From the NCBI GenBank assembly GCA_945898015.1, contig CAMDGM010000032.1:1-40657 (forward strand): a DNA stretch of 40,657 bases. Direction: 5' to 3'. This stretch comes from PVC group bacterium. Lineage in GTDB: Bacteria > Verrucomicrobiota > Kiritimatiellia > CAIKKV01. A program made the translations under genes and the position numbers. Each line of letters begins with the position of its first letter. The stretch's first letter is position 1. The notes below the pieces were generated by a model. The model saw nothing but the letters and a program-made list of their open reading frames with translations, ran no database searches and had not been told where the DNA came from. This document shows positions 10,942-17,533 of the stretch, piece by piece.

Positions 10942-11103
10942 TTAGTCCTGCGGCGAAAACTGATCCTTGCCGACCCCGCAATCCGGACAGGTCCAATCCG
11001 CGGGGACCTGGTCGAAGGGCGTGCCGGGCTTGACTCCGTTTTCAGGATCACCCTTGGCCGGATCGTAAACGTAGCCGCACACATCGCAAATATATTTCTT
11101 CAT
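10942..11103 (-). CDS. Rubredoxin
   Basis: Small iron protein with one Fe bound by four cysteines; it transfers single electrons, typically to oxygen- or peroxide-reducing enzymes in anaerobes. The 53-aa product begins [15 protein letters not shown] and has the second knuckle [13 protein letters not shown], so both CxxC motifs (C6/C9 and C39/C42) and the aromatic core are intact. A purine-rich GGGGGA sequence precedes the start. It is the first gene after a near-consensus promoter and is followed 28 nt later by ferritin. This suggests it feeds electrons in iron release or peroxide detoxification, which is inference. Confidence 0.95.
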   Translation of the reverse strand: MKKYICDVCGYVYDPAKGDPENGVKPGTPFDQVPADWTCPDCGVGKDQFSPQD

Positions 11104-11124
11104 GCTTTCCCCCAAACAAGACTT

Positions 11125-11153
11125 GTTCCGATTACACTAAACATCGTTCCGAT
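11125..11153 (-). promoter_or_regulatory. Paired direct repeat, probable operator of the rubredoxin-ferritin operon
   Basis: GTTCCGAT (ATCGGAAC on the coding strand) occurs twice, at 11125-11132 and 11146-11153. The copies are exactly 21 bp apart, or two helical turns. The upstream copy is part of a palindrome, CATCG-TTC-CGATG (11142-11154), at the expected transcription start. Position and phasing suggest a repressor site; the regulator is unknown. Confidence 0.45.
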
Positions 11154-11160
11154 GCGTCTG

Positions 11161-11189
11161 ATTATACGGCACCCAGGCGGGGTGATCAA
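11161..11189 (-). promoter_or_regulatory. Sigma-70 promoter of the rubredoxin-ferritin-dsbD operon
   Basis: On the minus strand TTGATC (11189-11184) is followed by a 17-bp spacer and a perfect TATAAT (11166-11161). Transcription would start near 11154, giving a leader of about 50 nt. Confidence 0.8.
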
Positions 11190-11216
11190 CACGTATTACG
11201 GGGAGCCGTCCTCCGG

Positions 11217-11813
11217 CTAATCGTTTCGTGTCTTCTTTTCACTCACCAGACGGCGAAGATGGGCCCGGGTCAGTCCCTGAATCCGGGCGGTTTCGCGCAG
11301 AATGCCGACAAACCGGCAATTGCGGTACAAGCCCTTGTAATCCAGGCTGTACCCGGTCAGCCACACATCGGGCACCGTGAGCCCGGGATAATCCGCCTCA
11401 TAAGGAATCTTCCGGGCACCGGGCTTATCAAACAGCACGGCCGACCGCACACTCGCGGCGCCGCGCCGCTCAAACTCGGCATGAAAATGGGACAGCGTAC
11501 GGCCGGAATCCAGGATGTCATCCACCAGCAACACATGCCGGCCCTTGGCCTCGAACTTCGTGTCCAGCCCCCGTTTGATACGGCCCGAGGATCGAAGCGC
11601 CGAGCCGTAGCTGGACGACTGGACAAACTCGATTTCCAGGAGCATGTCGAGTTCCTGCACGAGATGAACCATGAAAAAAGCCGCGCCTTTCAGGATGCCG
11701 ACCACCACCGGCGTCTGGCCCTCATAATCCTGCGCCAACCGGCGGGCCGTACGTCGAATGGCCGCGCGAATGGCGGGCTCTCGGTACAGGATGCAGCAAA
11801 AATCTTTTTCCAT
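11217..11813 (-). CDS. hpt: Hypoxanthine phosphoribosyltransferase
   Basis: Purine salvage: joins hypoxanthine or guanine to PRPP to make IMP or GMP in the cytoplasm. The 198-aa protein has the PRPP-binding loop HVLLVDDILDSGRT (about 93-106), the FVQSSSYG flexible loop and the C-terminal base-binding DYKGLYRN segment. I chose ATG 11813 (MEKDFCC), one base after the nrdG stop, over an ATG at 11846 that would overlap nrdG by about 30 bp. It is the last gene of the nrdD operon, linking nucleotide salvage with deoxynucleotide synthesis. Confidence 0.92.
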   Translation of the reverse strand: MEKDFCCILYREPAIRAAIRRTARRLAQDYEGQTPVVVGILKGAAFFMVHLVQELDMLLEIEFVQSSSYGSALRSSGRIKRGLDTKFEAKGRHVLLVDDILDSGRTLSHFHAEFERRGAASVRSAVLFDKPGARKIPYEADYPGLTVPDVWLTGYSLDYKGLYRNCRFVGILRETARIQGLTRAHLRRLVSEKKTRND

Positions 11814-11814
11814 G

Positions 11815-12519
11815 TCAACCGCCCCGGATGATGATTTTTCCGGCATAGGGCCTCATCAATTCCTTCAATGCCTCCAACCGCACGACCGATGTGCGCGGCA
11901 GGCGTCGGAATTCGGGATCCGGCAGATCCTCGCGAGGCACAAAAGCCTGCATCTGATAGAAAGCGGCCCCGTCGATCAGGGAGCCGATTTCTTTCATCAT
12001 CGCGTCGGTGTGGAAGGACTCGATAATGGTCGTGCGCAAAACGCCTTTCTCCCCCAACCCCTTGATCAAGTCGATCGATTCACGGATTTTTCCCGTGTCC
12101 GTCCAGCCGGTTAACGCGGGATAGGCCTCCAGCGAGGACTTCACGTCCATGGCCAGGCAATCCACGAGGGGAATGAGCCGGCGGATCGCCTCCGGATGCG
12201 TGCCATTCGTGTCCACCTTCACATCCAGCCCGCGCTCCTTGAAAAACCGGACGAGGTCCTCAATGCCGGAATCCAACGTGGGCTCCCCGCCCGTGATAGC
12301 GGCGCCCGTAACCCAGTTTTCCTTGAATTTCCGGCAGGCCGCGTCCAGCTTTTCCCAGGAGAGCCCCGGCCGGACATGGCCCATCAGCGCCGCATTGTGG
12401 CAAAAGCCGCAGTGAAAATTGCATCCGCTGGTAAAAAAAACGGCGCCTACATGACCCGGGAAATCCACCATGGAGGGATGGCGAAGATAGGCAAAACACG
12501 GTGAAGGCCCGGCCGTCAT
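11815..12519 (-). CDS. nrdG: Anaerobic ribonucleotide reductase activase (radical SAM)
   Basis: Uses a [4Fe-4S] cluster and S-adenosylmethionine to place the glycyl radical on NrdD. The 234-aa protein has the radical SAM motif CNFHCGFC (C33, C37, C40), followed by the ITGGEPTL segment that contacts SAM. Its start overlaps the stop of the upstream redoxin gene by 4 bp (ATGA on the coding strand), showing translational coupling. The length and absence of extra cluster motifs fit NrdG better than pyruvate formate-lyase activase, and the neighbouring nrdD settles the assignment. Confidence 0.92.
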   Translation of the reverse strand: MTAGPSPCFAYLRHPSMVDFPGHVGAVFFTSGCNFHCGFCHNAALMGHVRPGLSWEKLDAACRKFKENWVTGAAITGGEPTLDSGIEDLVRFFKERGLDVKVDTNGTHPEAIRRLIPLVDCLAMDVKSSLEAYPALTGWTDTGKIRESIDLIKGLGEKGVLRTTIIESFHTDAMMKEIGSLIDGAAFYQMQAFVPREDLPDPEFRRLPRTSVVRLEALKELMRPYAGKIIIRGG

Positions 12520-12926
12520 GCGCTCAGATCACGGACTTCCGAGAGAACCGATTCAATCATCGGCTTGGTGATGAGACCCTTGCCGGCATCGCTGTAGTCC
12601 GTCTGAATGCCCATGAACTGGTAAAGTCGGGACTGGTGACACACCGGATCGGCCTGGCCGGGCTTCGGATTTTCGACCGGCTCGTACGACTGGTCCTCGG
12701 CATTCCAGCGCATCACCAAAAAGGCGGGAATCCGCTGGGGATTCACGCATTCCGACTTGCAGAAAGCCACGACGCCGTCCTCCGTCTCCACGTCGCAATA
12801 TTCCTTTTCGTACAGCTCCCGCCATTCCGGGCGCTCCAGCAATTCATCCAGCCGAGTCTGGAGCACTTTGCACTTCGCACATCCGGTCTTTCCGAAGACC
12901 ACGATTTTCATTTTCTTGTCAGACAT
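12516..12926 (-). CDS. Glutaredoxin/thioredoxin-like protein between nrdD and nrdG
   Basis: A 136-aa protein starting with a thioredoxin-fold strand and a CAKC active site (C16, C19; KTGCAKCKVL). This resembles glutaredoxin- or NrdH-type redoxins. The C-terminal two thirds are longer than a minimal glutaredoxin and contain further cysteines (ECVNPQRIPAF with a cis-proline-like IP). GGAG lies 7-8 nt before the start. It sits 13 nt after nrdD and overlaps nrdG by 4 bp. Some class III reductases use a redoxin instead of formate as reductant, so a dedicated electron donor for NrdD is the natural hypothesis. This is inferred from position, not shown. Confidence 0.8.
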   Translation of the reverse strand: MSDKKMKIVVFGKTGCAKCKVLQTRLDELLERPEWRELYEKEYCDVETEDGVVAFCKSECVNPQRIPAFLVMRWNAEDQSYEPVENPKPGQADPVCHQSRLYQFMGIQTDYSDAGKGLITKPMIESVLSEVRDLSA

Positions 12927-12939
12927 GGTAAAACTCCGG

Positions 12940-15699
12940 TTACGAGGCCTTCTTGGAACGGGAACGCCGGGCGGGTTTCTCGGCCGGCTCCTCGCTGGTC
13001 ACCAAAGATTCCCCGCCGGAAGCCTGCTCCACCGCGTACTGGCCGCGCTGGCGCGCCACCAGCTCGCCATACCGCTTGGACTTGTTCCAGTTTTGAATCT
13101 TGCTGAAATAGCCGACCACCCGGGTCTCGCCGACCACATTATCGGATCCGCAGTGGCGACACTTCTCCTGCAGGCCGCGGTCGCTCTTGAAACACACGTT
13201 ACAGTACGTGAATTCAGGAGAAATCGTCACCTGCGCGGACTGGGTCCGATGGAACACCTCGGTAATCAGCGCGGCCACGGATTCCGCGCAAGGCTGCTGC
13301 TCGCCCACAAACGCATGGATGATGGCGCCCGACTCGATGATGCTGTGGAAGAGGCTCTGCTGCCGGATCCGCTCCACCAGCCCGACGGGGGCCTCGGCCG
13401 AAAGATGAATCGAATTCGTGTAGTACGCCACGTCTTCGCTGTTCCCCTTCACGACATCCTTGGCTTCCTCGTGGAAATAGGTCAGGTCGGCCTTGGCCAG
13501 GCGGCGCGCCGCACTCTCGGCCGGAGACTCCTCAAGCGTCAGTTTGATGCCGTGCTTCTTGGACAGCTTCTTGGCCTTCAGGTACATATGGGCGCAGATG
13601 CGAAGGCCAAGGTCCATGGCCGCCTCGCTATCATGCAACTCCTGCCCGGCCAGGAACTTGACCGCATCATTCAGGCCGATGAGGCCGAGAATGTAGGTGC
13701 AGGCTGCAAGATTGACATAGGGCTTGCCGTCGCAGGCGTCTTTGGCGATCTGATAAAGGGGCCAACCCGGCCCGCTCATGAGCTGCTTGACCTTGGCCTG
13801 CTTCTGGAGATGCGCCTCCACCGCGAGGTCCATGGTGGCGTCCAACTCCTCGCAGAGCCCCTCAAACGTCCGCTTGCCCGCGCGGGAGGCGCGGAACGCC
13901 GCCTGCGGAATATTGATGGTGACGTTCTGGAATCCGCAGAACCGCAGGGACTCGGGATGCCGGAGCATCCGGTTGTCGCTGATCGTCGTGCGCAGCCGGC
14001 AGCAGGCGGAAAGCGTGACCTCATCGCGGTCGAAGATGAAATAGGTGGACCCGTTACGGCTAGACAGCGCACAGGCCTTCTGGAATATCTTGTACTGCTC
14101 GGGATCCTGGAAGGTTTCCTCGCTGACATGAAAGTCGCATTTCGGGAACTCGAACACCCGGCCATGGCGATCGCCGTCGCCCCACACTTCGAGAAGCGCC
14201 TCCGCGAACCGGCGGGTTTCGCCCTCATAATCCCCGTAGACGACAATCGACTCGCCACGGTCGGCCAGCGTCTTTTCCACCGTCTCGTCATAGGTCAGGC
14301 CCCGGTCGCCATCCGCCAGCTCGCGCAACACCAGGCGGCGGGTGCCGTCCGCGTCCCGGACAAAAAGGTCCATCAGGCGATTGCCCGACATATCCTTGTC
14401 CTCGCGAAGCACATCCTCCAACTCGACCTTGGCGCCATCCTTGCGGCGCAGCATATAATGGCCGCCGGGCCCGATAGCCGGCACCGTCTTCATGTACCTC
14501 GGGACACCCGTGTGGATATTGAAGTCGAGGAACAGCGTCTGCCCGCCGCGGGAGAAGGCATTCTGCGATCCGTTGAAAATCAGCTCCTGCGCAATCTGCT
14601 TGAACTCGCGATCCGTATGACCCTCGAGATAGGGCCCGTACATGATGTTGATGTAGGCCAGACCGAGGGCGCCGGCGTAATTGGCCTGCATGGAGGCCAG
14701 GAAGGTGTTGATATGACCGGTCAGCACCGAGGCACTGCGGGCGGGCTTGGATTCCGTGTTGAGATTCGCCAGGCCGCGCAGCCCGTACTTCTTGACGTAT
14801 TCCACGGAATGCGAGGAGCAATAGACACGATGGGGATAACCCAGGTCGTGCAGATGAATGGCGCCCGTGTCATGCGCACGCTTGACCTCGTGTGAAAAGA
14901 TCGTATCCAGCGCCCACTGCTTGAGCACCAGCTCGGCAATCCCCAGATTCACGGCCTCCGGGTTGTTGTTGACGATATTGCTGTTCTCATTGGACTTCGT
15001 GAACATGAGCTTCTCGATCAGGTCCTTCGGGATCGCATACAGCGACAGGTCGCGAAGCTGCGCATGATGATCGCGCTCTTCCAGCTCGTTGTTCACCATC
15101 GCCCGGATCAGGGCGGTGTTGATCGTCTTCATCTGGCTTGAAATGATGCGGTTCTCCACCGCCTTGGCAATGCTCTCGGCCACGTCGAGCGACAGGTCTG
15201 TCTTCTCCACGAGCTGCTTGACAATGCGGACGCGGTCCCACGGCAGCGTCTCGTTGCGGGAGGTGGACTCGACCAGCAACAAGCTCGCATCCGTCACGTC
15301 CACCGGCGCCTTTTCCTTGGTGGCGTGCGGATCGCGCACGCGAATGCGCTGGCGCGCCATGTCCCGCTGCTTCCGGTAACGCTTATACGCCGCCACCACG
15401 GTAGTCTGGCCAGCCTCGGACATCACGATCTCGACCAAATCCTGCACGTCCTCAATCTGCGGAATGCGCTTGCCGCCCTCATCCGGATACACGTAATACT
15501 CACTTTGCGGCATATTCAACTGCCGGAGCACTTCATCCGTAATCCGGGCCGGCAAGGTGTGATCAAACGGCGAATCACCCTTCCGCGACACCTCTTCCGC
15601 CGCCCGCTGGATCGCGGTTTCGATCTTATTCCGCTGGAACGCCACCACGTGGCTATCCCGTTTCCGAAATCCATCAAATAAAGCCTGTTCCGCAGACAT
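12940..15699 (-). CDS. nrdD: Anaerobic (class III) ribonucleoside-triphosphate reductase
   Basis: Makes deoxynucleoside triphosphates without oxygen through a glycyl radical. The 919-aa protein begins with one ATP-cone regulatory domain (about 14-115) and probably a second (about 135-220), followed by the ten-stranded barrel. Candidate active-site cysteines are C294 in HRVYCSSHS and the adjacent pair C566-C567 in SACCRLR. Near the C-terminus a zinc ribbon (C833/C836, C847/C850) precedes the radical loop RVVGYF with glycine G863. A basic tail (RRSRSKK) extends beyond the usual end. AGGAGG lies 8 nt before the start. The promoter has an NrdR operator. It is first in an operon with a redoxin, nrdG and hpt. 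Confidence 0.95.
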   Translation of the reverse strand: MSAEQALFDGFRKRDSHVVAFQRNKIETAIQRAAEEVSRKGDSPFDHTLPARITDEVLRQLNMPQSEYYVYPDEGGKRIPQIEDVQDLVEIVMSEAGQTTVVAAYKRYRKQRDMARQRIRVRDPHATKEKAPVDVTDASLLLVESTSRNETLPWDRVRIVKQLVEKTDLSLDVAESIAKAVENRIISSQMKTINTALIRAMVNNELEERDHHAQLRDLSLYAIPKDLIEKLMFTKSNENSNIVNNNPEAVNLGIAELVLKQWALDTIFSHEVKRAHDTGAIHLHDLGYPHRVYCSSHSVEYVKKYGLRGLANLNTESKPARSASVLTGHINTFLASMQANYAGALGLAYINIMYGPYLEGHTDREFKQIAQELIFNGSQNAFSRGGQTLFLDFNIHTGVPRYMKTVPAIGPGGHYMLRRKDGAKVELEDVLREDKDMSGNRLMDLFVRDADGTRRLVLRELADGDRGLTYDETVEKTLADRGESIVVYGDYEGETRRFAEALLEVWGDGDRHGRVFEFPKCDFHVSEETFQDPEQYKIFQKACALSSRNGSTYFIFDRDEVTLSACCRLRTTISDNRMLRHPESLRFCGFQNVTINIPQAAFRASRAGKRTFEGLCEELDATMDLAVEAHLQKQAKVKQLMSGPGWPLYQIAKDACDGKPYVNLAACTYILGLIGLNDAVKFLAGQELHDSEAAMDLGLRICAHMYLKAKKLSKKHGIKLTLEESPAESAARRLAKADLTYFHEEAKDVVKGNSEDVAYYTNSIHLSAEAPVGLVERIRQQSLFHSIIESGAIIHAFVGEQQPCAESVAALITEVFHRTQSAQVTISPEFTYCNVCFKSDRGLQEKCRHCGSDNVVGETRVVGYFSKIQNWNKSKRYGELVARQRGQYAVEQASGGESLVTSEEPAEKPARRSRSKKAS

Positions 15700-15783
15700 T
15701 AAAAATCCTCCTCAACCACTCGAAACACTGAAATTCTTTTTTATATTTTACCCGCCAGTCTAATCGGCGCCCACTCCATCTAA

Positions 15784-15799
15784 ACACTATATATAGTGT
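15784..15799. promoter_or_regulatory. NrdR box
   Basis: ACACTATATATAGTGT is a perfect 16-bp palindrome matching the NrdR consensus, the ATP/dATP-sensing repressor site of ribonucleotide reductase genes. It overlaps the -10 element of the nrdD promoter. NrdR sites usually come in pairs; I see only one here. The nrdR gene is not in the window. Confidence 0.85.
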
Positions 15800-15815
15800 A
15801 CCAGCTCCCCGTCAA
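15788..15815 (-). promoter_or_regulatory. nrdD operon promoter
   Basis: On the minus strand TTGACG (15815-15810) is followed, 16 bp later, by TATATA (15793-15788). The latter is part of the NrdR palindrome. Transcription would start near 15781, giving a leader of about 80 nt. Confidence 0.7.
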
Positions 15816-16194
15816 CCCCCTAATGTAGACATTCAGACGCAAAATCCTCTTAGTTGTGATTCTGTGAAATTGTTAATCATCCTGAAATACAAGCCTGTTC
15901 TTGAAGACACAAGAAAGAACATTTGCCAACAAGCGCGCATCATCCGCCCAGAAGACGTTTTCGTCAAGGCAAAACCCGAAAACAACCTCCGCCGCCCCCC
16001 CCCGGCCCTCTCGAATCCTTATGAAATTAACCGATTATGCCTCCTCTTTGTCGGCAATAAAAAAAAGTGAAAAATCTGTTCCTTTTCTCCGGAGGGGAAA
16101 TCGGTCAATTTCCCGGAGCAACTGATTTTCCTGTTGCACTTCAATTGAAACCTTCTAGACTAATAATCAATGCTATTTTCCAACTTCAACAAAA
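15816..16194. other. AT-richer intergenic region between nrdD and the CsgG-family gene
   Basis: I find no convincing gene in this stretch. A plus-strand opening at 15864-16070 codes for a low-complexity basic peptide without a ribosome binding site. The region holds a bulged hairpin at 16087-16118 and a weak promoter-like pair (TTGCAC at 16134-16139 and TAGACT 16 bp later), which may serve the downstream gene. Confidence 0.4.
16087..16118 (+). promoter_or_regulatory. Bulged hairpin upstream of the CsgG-family gene
   Basis: GGGAAAT (16095-16101) pairs with ATTTCCC (16108-16114) around a 6-nt loop. The stem can be extended by CTCC (16087-16090) with GGAG (16115-16118), leaving a 4-nt bulge. 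It lies about 90 nt before the start codon and has no T-tract. It could be an operator or an RNA element. Confidence 0.3.
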
Positions 16195-16207
16195 GAGGAG
16201 AATTCAC

Positions 16208-17176
16208 ATGATCCGTCTACGCTCCGTCTGGATCGCCGCCACACTCGCACTCGCCACCGCCTCGCCCGCGTTCGCGCTCTGGGGAAAAGCCACGACCTCG
16301 ACCGAATCGGGCAACGCCAAAATGAATCTCGGCGAGTATAAGGGCCTCAAGCACGCCATCGGCTGCAAGGAGTTCTCCAATGAAGCCGGCTGGCACGGGA
16401 GCTGGGAAATCGGAAACAATCTCACCATCATGCTCGAATCCGCCCTGTTCGATTCCGGCCGCTTCGTGATCGTGGAACGCGAAAAACTCGGCGACGTAAT
16501 GGCCGAACAAGATCTGGCTGCCAGCGGCCGTGCGGCTAAATCCAAAGTCGCCAAAACCGGACTGATCCGGGCCGCCCGCTACATCGCCTCCGGAGCCGTC
16601 ACCGAAGTGACCGAAAACCAGTCGGGTGGCGGAGGAGGAGTATCCTTTAAGGGCATCCGCCTCGGCGGCGGCAAAAACGAAGCCCAGATCACCGTGATCG
16701 TGAAACTCATCGACACAACCACCAGCGAACTGGTGGCCAAGGAGCGCATCGTCGGAAAAGCGGGCGGTACCAGCCTCAACGTGGGACTGTCGGTCGGAGG
16801 CCTGGACACCGATATGGGCGGTTTCAAGAAGACCCCGCTCGGACAGGCCGCGCAGGATTGCATCGTGAAGGCCTCGGAGTTCATCGCCAAGAAAATGGAA
16901 GAAATTCCCTTTGAGGGCAGCGTCGTCAAGGCGTCCGGAGGCAAGGTCTATATCAACCGCGGCTCCGAATTCGGCGTGGAAGCCGGCCAGGAACTGGTCA
17001 TGAAGACGGAGGGCGAAACCCTCACCGATCCAGATACCGGCGCCATTCTGGGCAAGGAAGACGGCAAGGTCATCGGCAAAATCAAGGTCGCCAAGGTCGA
17101 CGCCAAACTGTCCACCTGCGATGTGCTGGACGGCGAGAAAAATCCCCCCGCCGGCACGATAGTCTCGCCTCCCTGA
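16208..17176 (+). CDS. Exported CsgG-family protein
   Basis: A 322-aa protein with a signal peptide (about 1-23, ending SPAFA). Residues about 50-230 have the CsgG/curli-transport fold pattern: TIMLESALFDSGRFVIVER, a Gly-rich loop, and ITVIVKLIDTTTSELVAKER. The C-terminal 80 residues (GKVYINRGSEFGVEAGQEL, then KVIGKIKV) resemble the small beta-barrel domain found at the end of FlgT and related proteins. Unlike E. coli CsgG there is no lipobox cysteine and there are no curli genes nearby. It is therefore probably a soluble or outer-membrane-associated envelope protein rather than a curlin pore. GAGGAG lies 7 nt before the start. It is convergent with the next gene. Confidence 0.78.
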   Translation: MIRLRSVWIAATLALATASPAFALWGKATTSTESGNAKMNLGEYKGLKHAIGCKEFSNEAGWHGSWEIGNNLTIMLESALFDSGRFVIVEREKLGDVMAEQDLAASGRAAKSKVAKTGLIRAARYIASGAVTEVTENQSGGGGGVSFKGIRLGGGKNEAQITVIVKLIDTTTSELVAKERIVGKAGGTSLNVGLSVGGLDTDMGGFKKTPLGQAAQDCIVKASEFIAKKMEEIPFEGSVVKASGGKVYINRGSEFGVEAGQELVMKTEGETLTDPDTGAILGKEDGKVIGKIKVAKVDAKLSTCDVLDGEKNPPAGTIVSPP

Positions 17177-17191
17177 GGCGGCTACATTTTT
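17166..17191 (+). terminator. Candidate terminator after the CsgG-family gene
   Basis: CGCCTC-CCT-GAGGCG forms a 6-bp stem that includes the stop codon. A short T-run follows (17187-17191) after a 6-nt gap. Weak by both stem length and T-tract position. Confidence 0.35.
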
Positions 17192-17406
17192 GCCTTACGG
17201 CGTTCCTCGAGAAAGAGCTCGATACGGGCGACCTCTTTCACGTAACAGACCGGACAGACGCCATGTGAAATCCAATTCACCCTGCCGGGTTTTGAGTCAA
17301 GCCACTCGCCGCACAGGGAGCAACGGACATACATCAACTCCCCATTGTCTTCCTCAACCCCTGGAATCGGGAGCGATGAAGCACCTGTGGGCTTTTCTTG
17401 ACTCAT
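17182..17406 (-). CDS. Small Cys-motif (zinc-ribbon-like) protein
   Basis: A 74-aa cytoplasmic protein with two CxxC knuckles: CSLCGEW (about residues 30-36) and ISHGVCPVCY (about 47-56). The ISHGVCPxC block recurs at the end of some response-regulator-associated proteins. Here it stands alone and probably binds zinc. The C-terminus is a charged helix (ARIELFLEERRKAK). I chose ATG 17406, with GAGGG 6 nt upstream, over a TTG at 17412. A good promoter lies upstream (TTGTCG-17-TACAAT), which supports a real gene. Function unknown. Confidence 0.7.
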   Translation of the reverse strand: MSQEKPTGASSLPIPGVEEDNGELMYVRCSLCGEWLDSKPGRVNWISHGVCPVCYVKEVARIELFLEERRKAKM

Positions 17407-17433
17407 CTCCAACCCTCATGTTTCGATTTTTTT

Positions 17434-17462
17434 ATTGTACCGTCGACCCTCCTGCCCGACAA
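17434..17462 (-). promoter_or_regulatory. Promoter of the small Cys-motif gene
   Basis: On the minus strand TTGTCG (17462-17457), a 17-bp spacer and TACAAT (17439-17434, five of six matches) lie about 28 bp before the start codon. Confidence 0.65.
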
Positions 17463-17498
17463 GCCTTTCCTGCCTCGTATTTTTTGTCGTGTTTTTAA

Positions 17499-17527
17499 TT
17501 GACCCTTCCAGAGGGGCGTTCCACAAT
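17499..17527 (+). promoter_or_regulatory. Promoter of the nucleotidyltransferase gene, likely leaderless
   Basis: TTGACC (17499-17504), a 17-bp spacer and CACAAT (17522-17527) end only 6 nt before the ATG at 17534. Transcription would begin at or next to the start codon. No ribosome binding site lies at the normal distance. Confidence 0.55.
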
Positions 17528-17533
17528 AACTCC

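Noticed and set aside
10419..11084. Longer (221-aa) version of ferritin starting upstream
   Set aside because: The added N-terminus is basic, unlike ferritin, and overlaps the real rubredoxin gene in another frame. MISKKMQ at 10913 gives the exact ferritin residue numbering.
12757..14895. 712-codon plus-strand open frame opposite nrdD
   Set aside because: Antisense artefact of codon bias in nrdD; no domain, no ribosome binding site, and nrdD is fully conserved on the other strand.
15864..16070. 68-codon plus-strand frame in the nrdD upstream region
   Set aside because: No ribosome binding site, low-complexity basic sequence and no motif.
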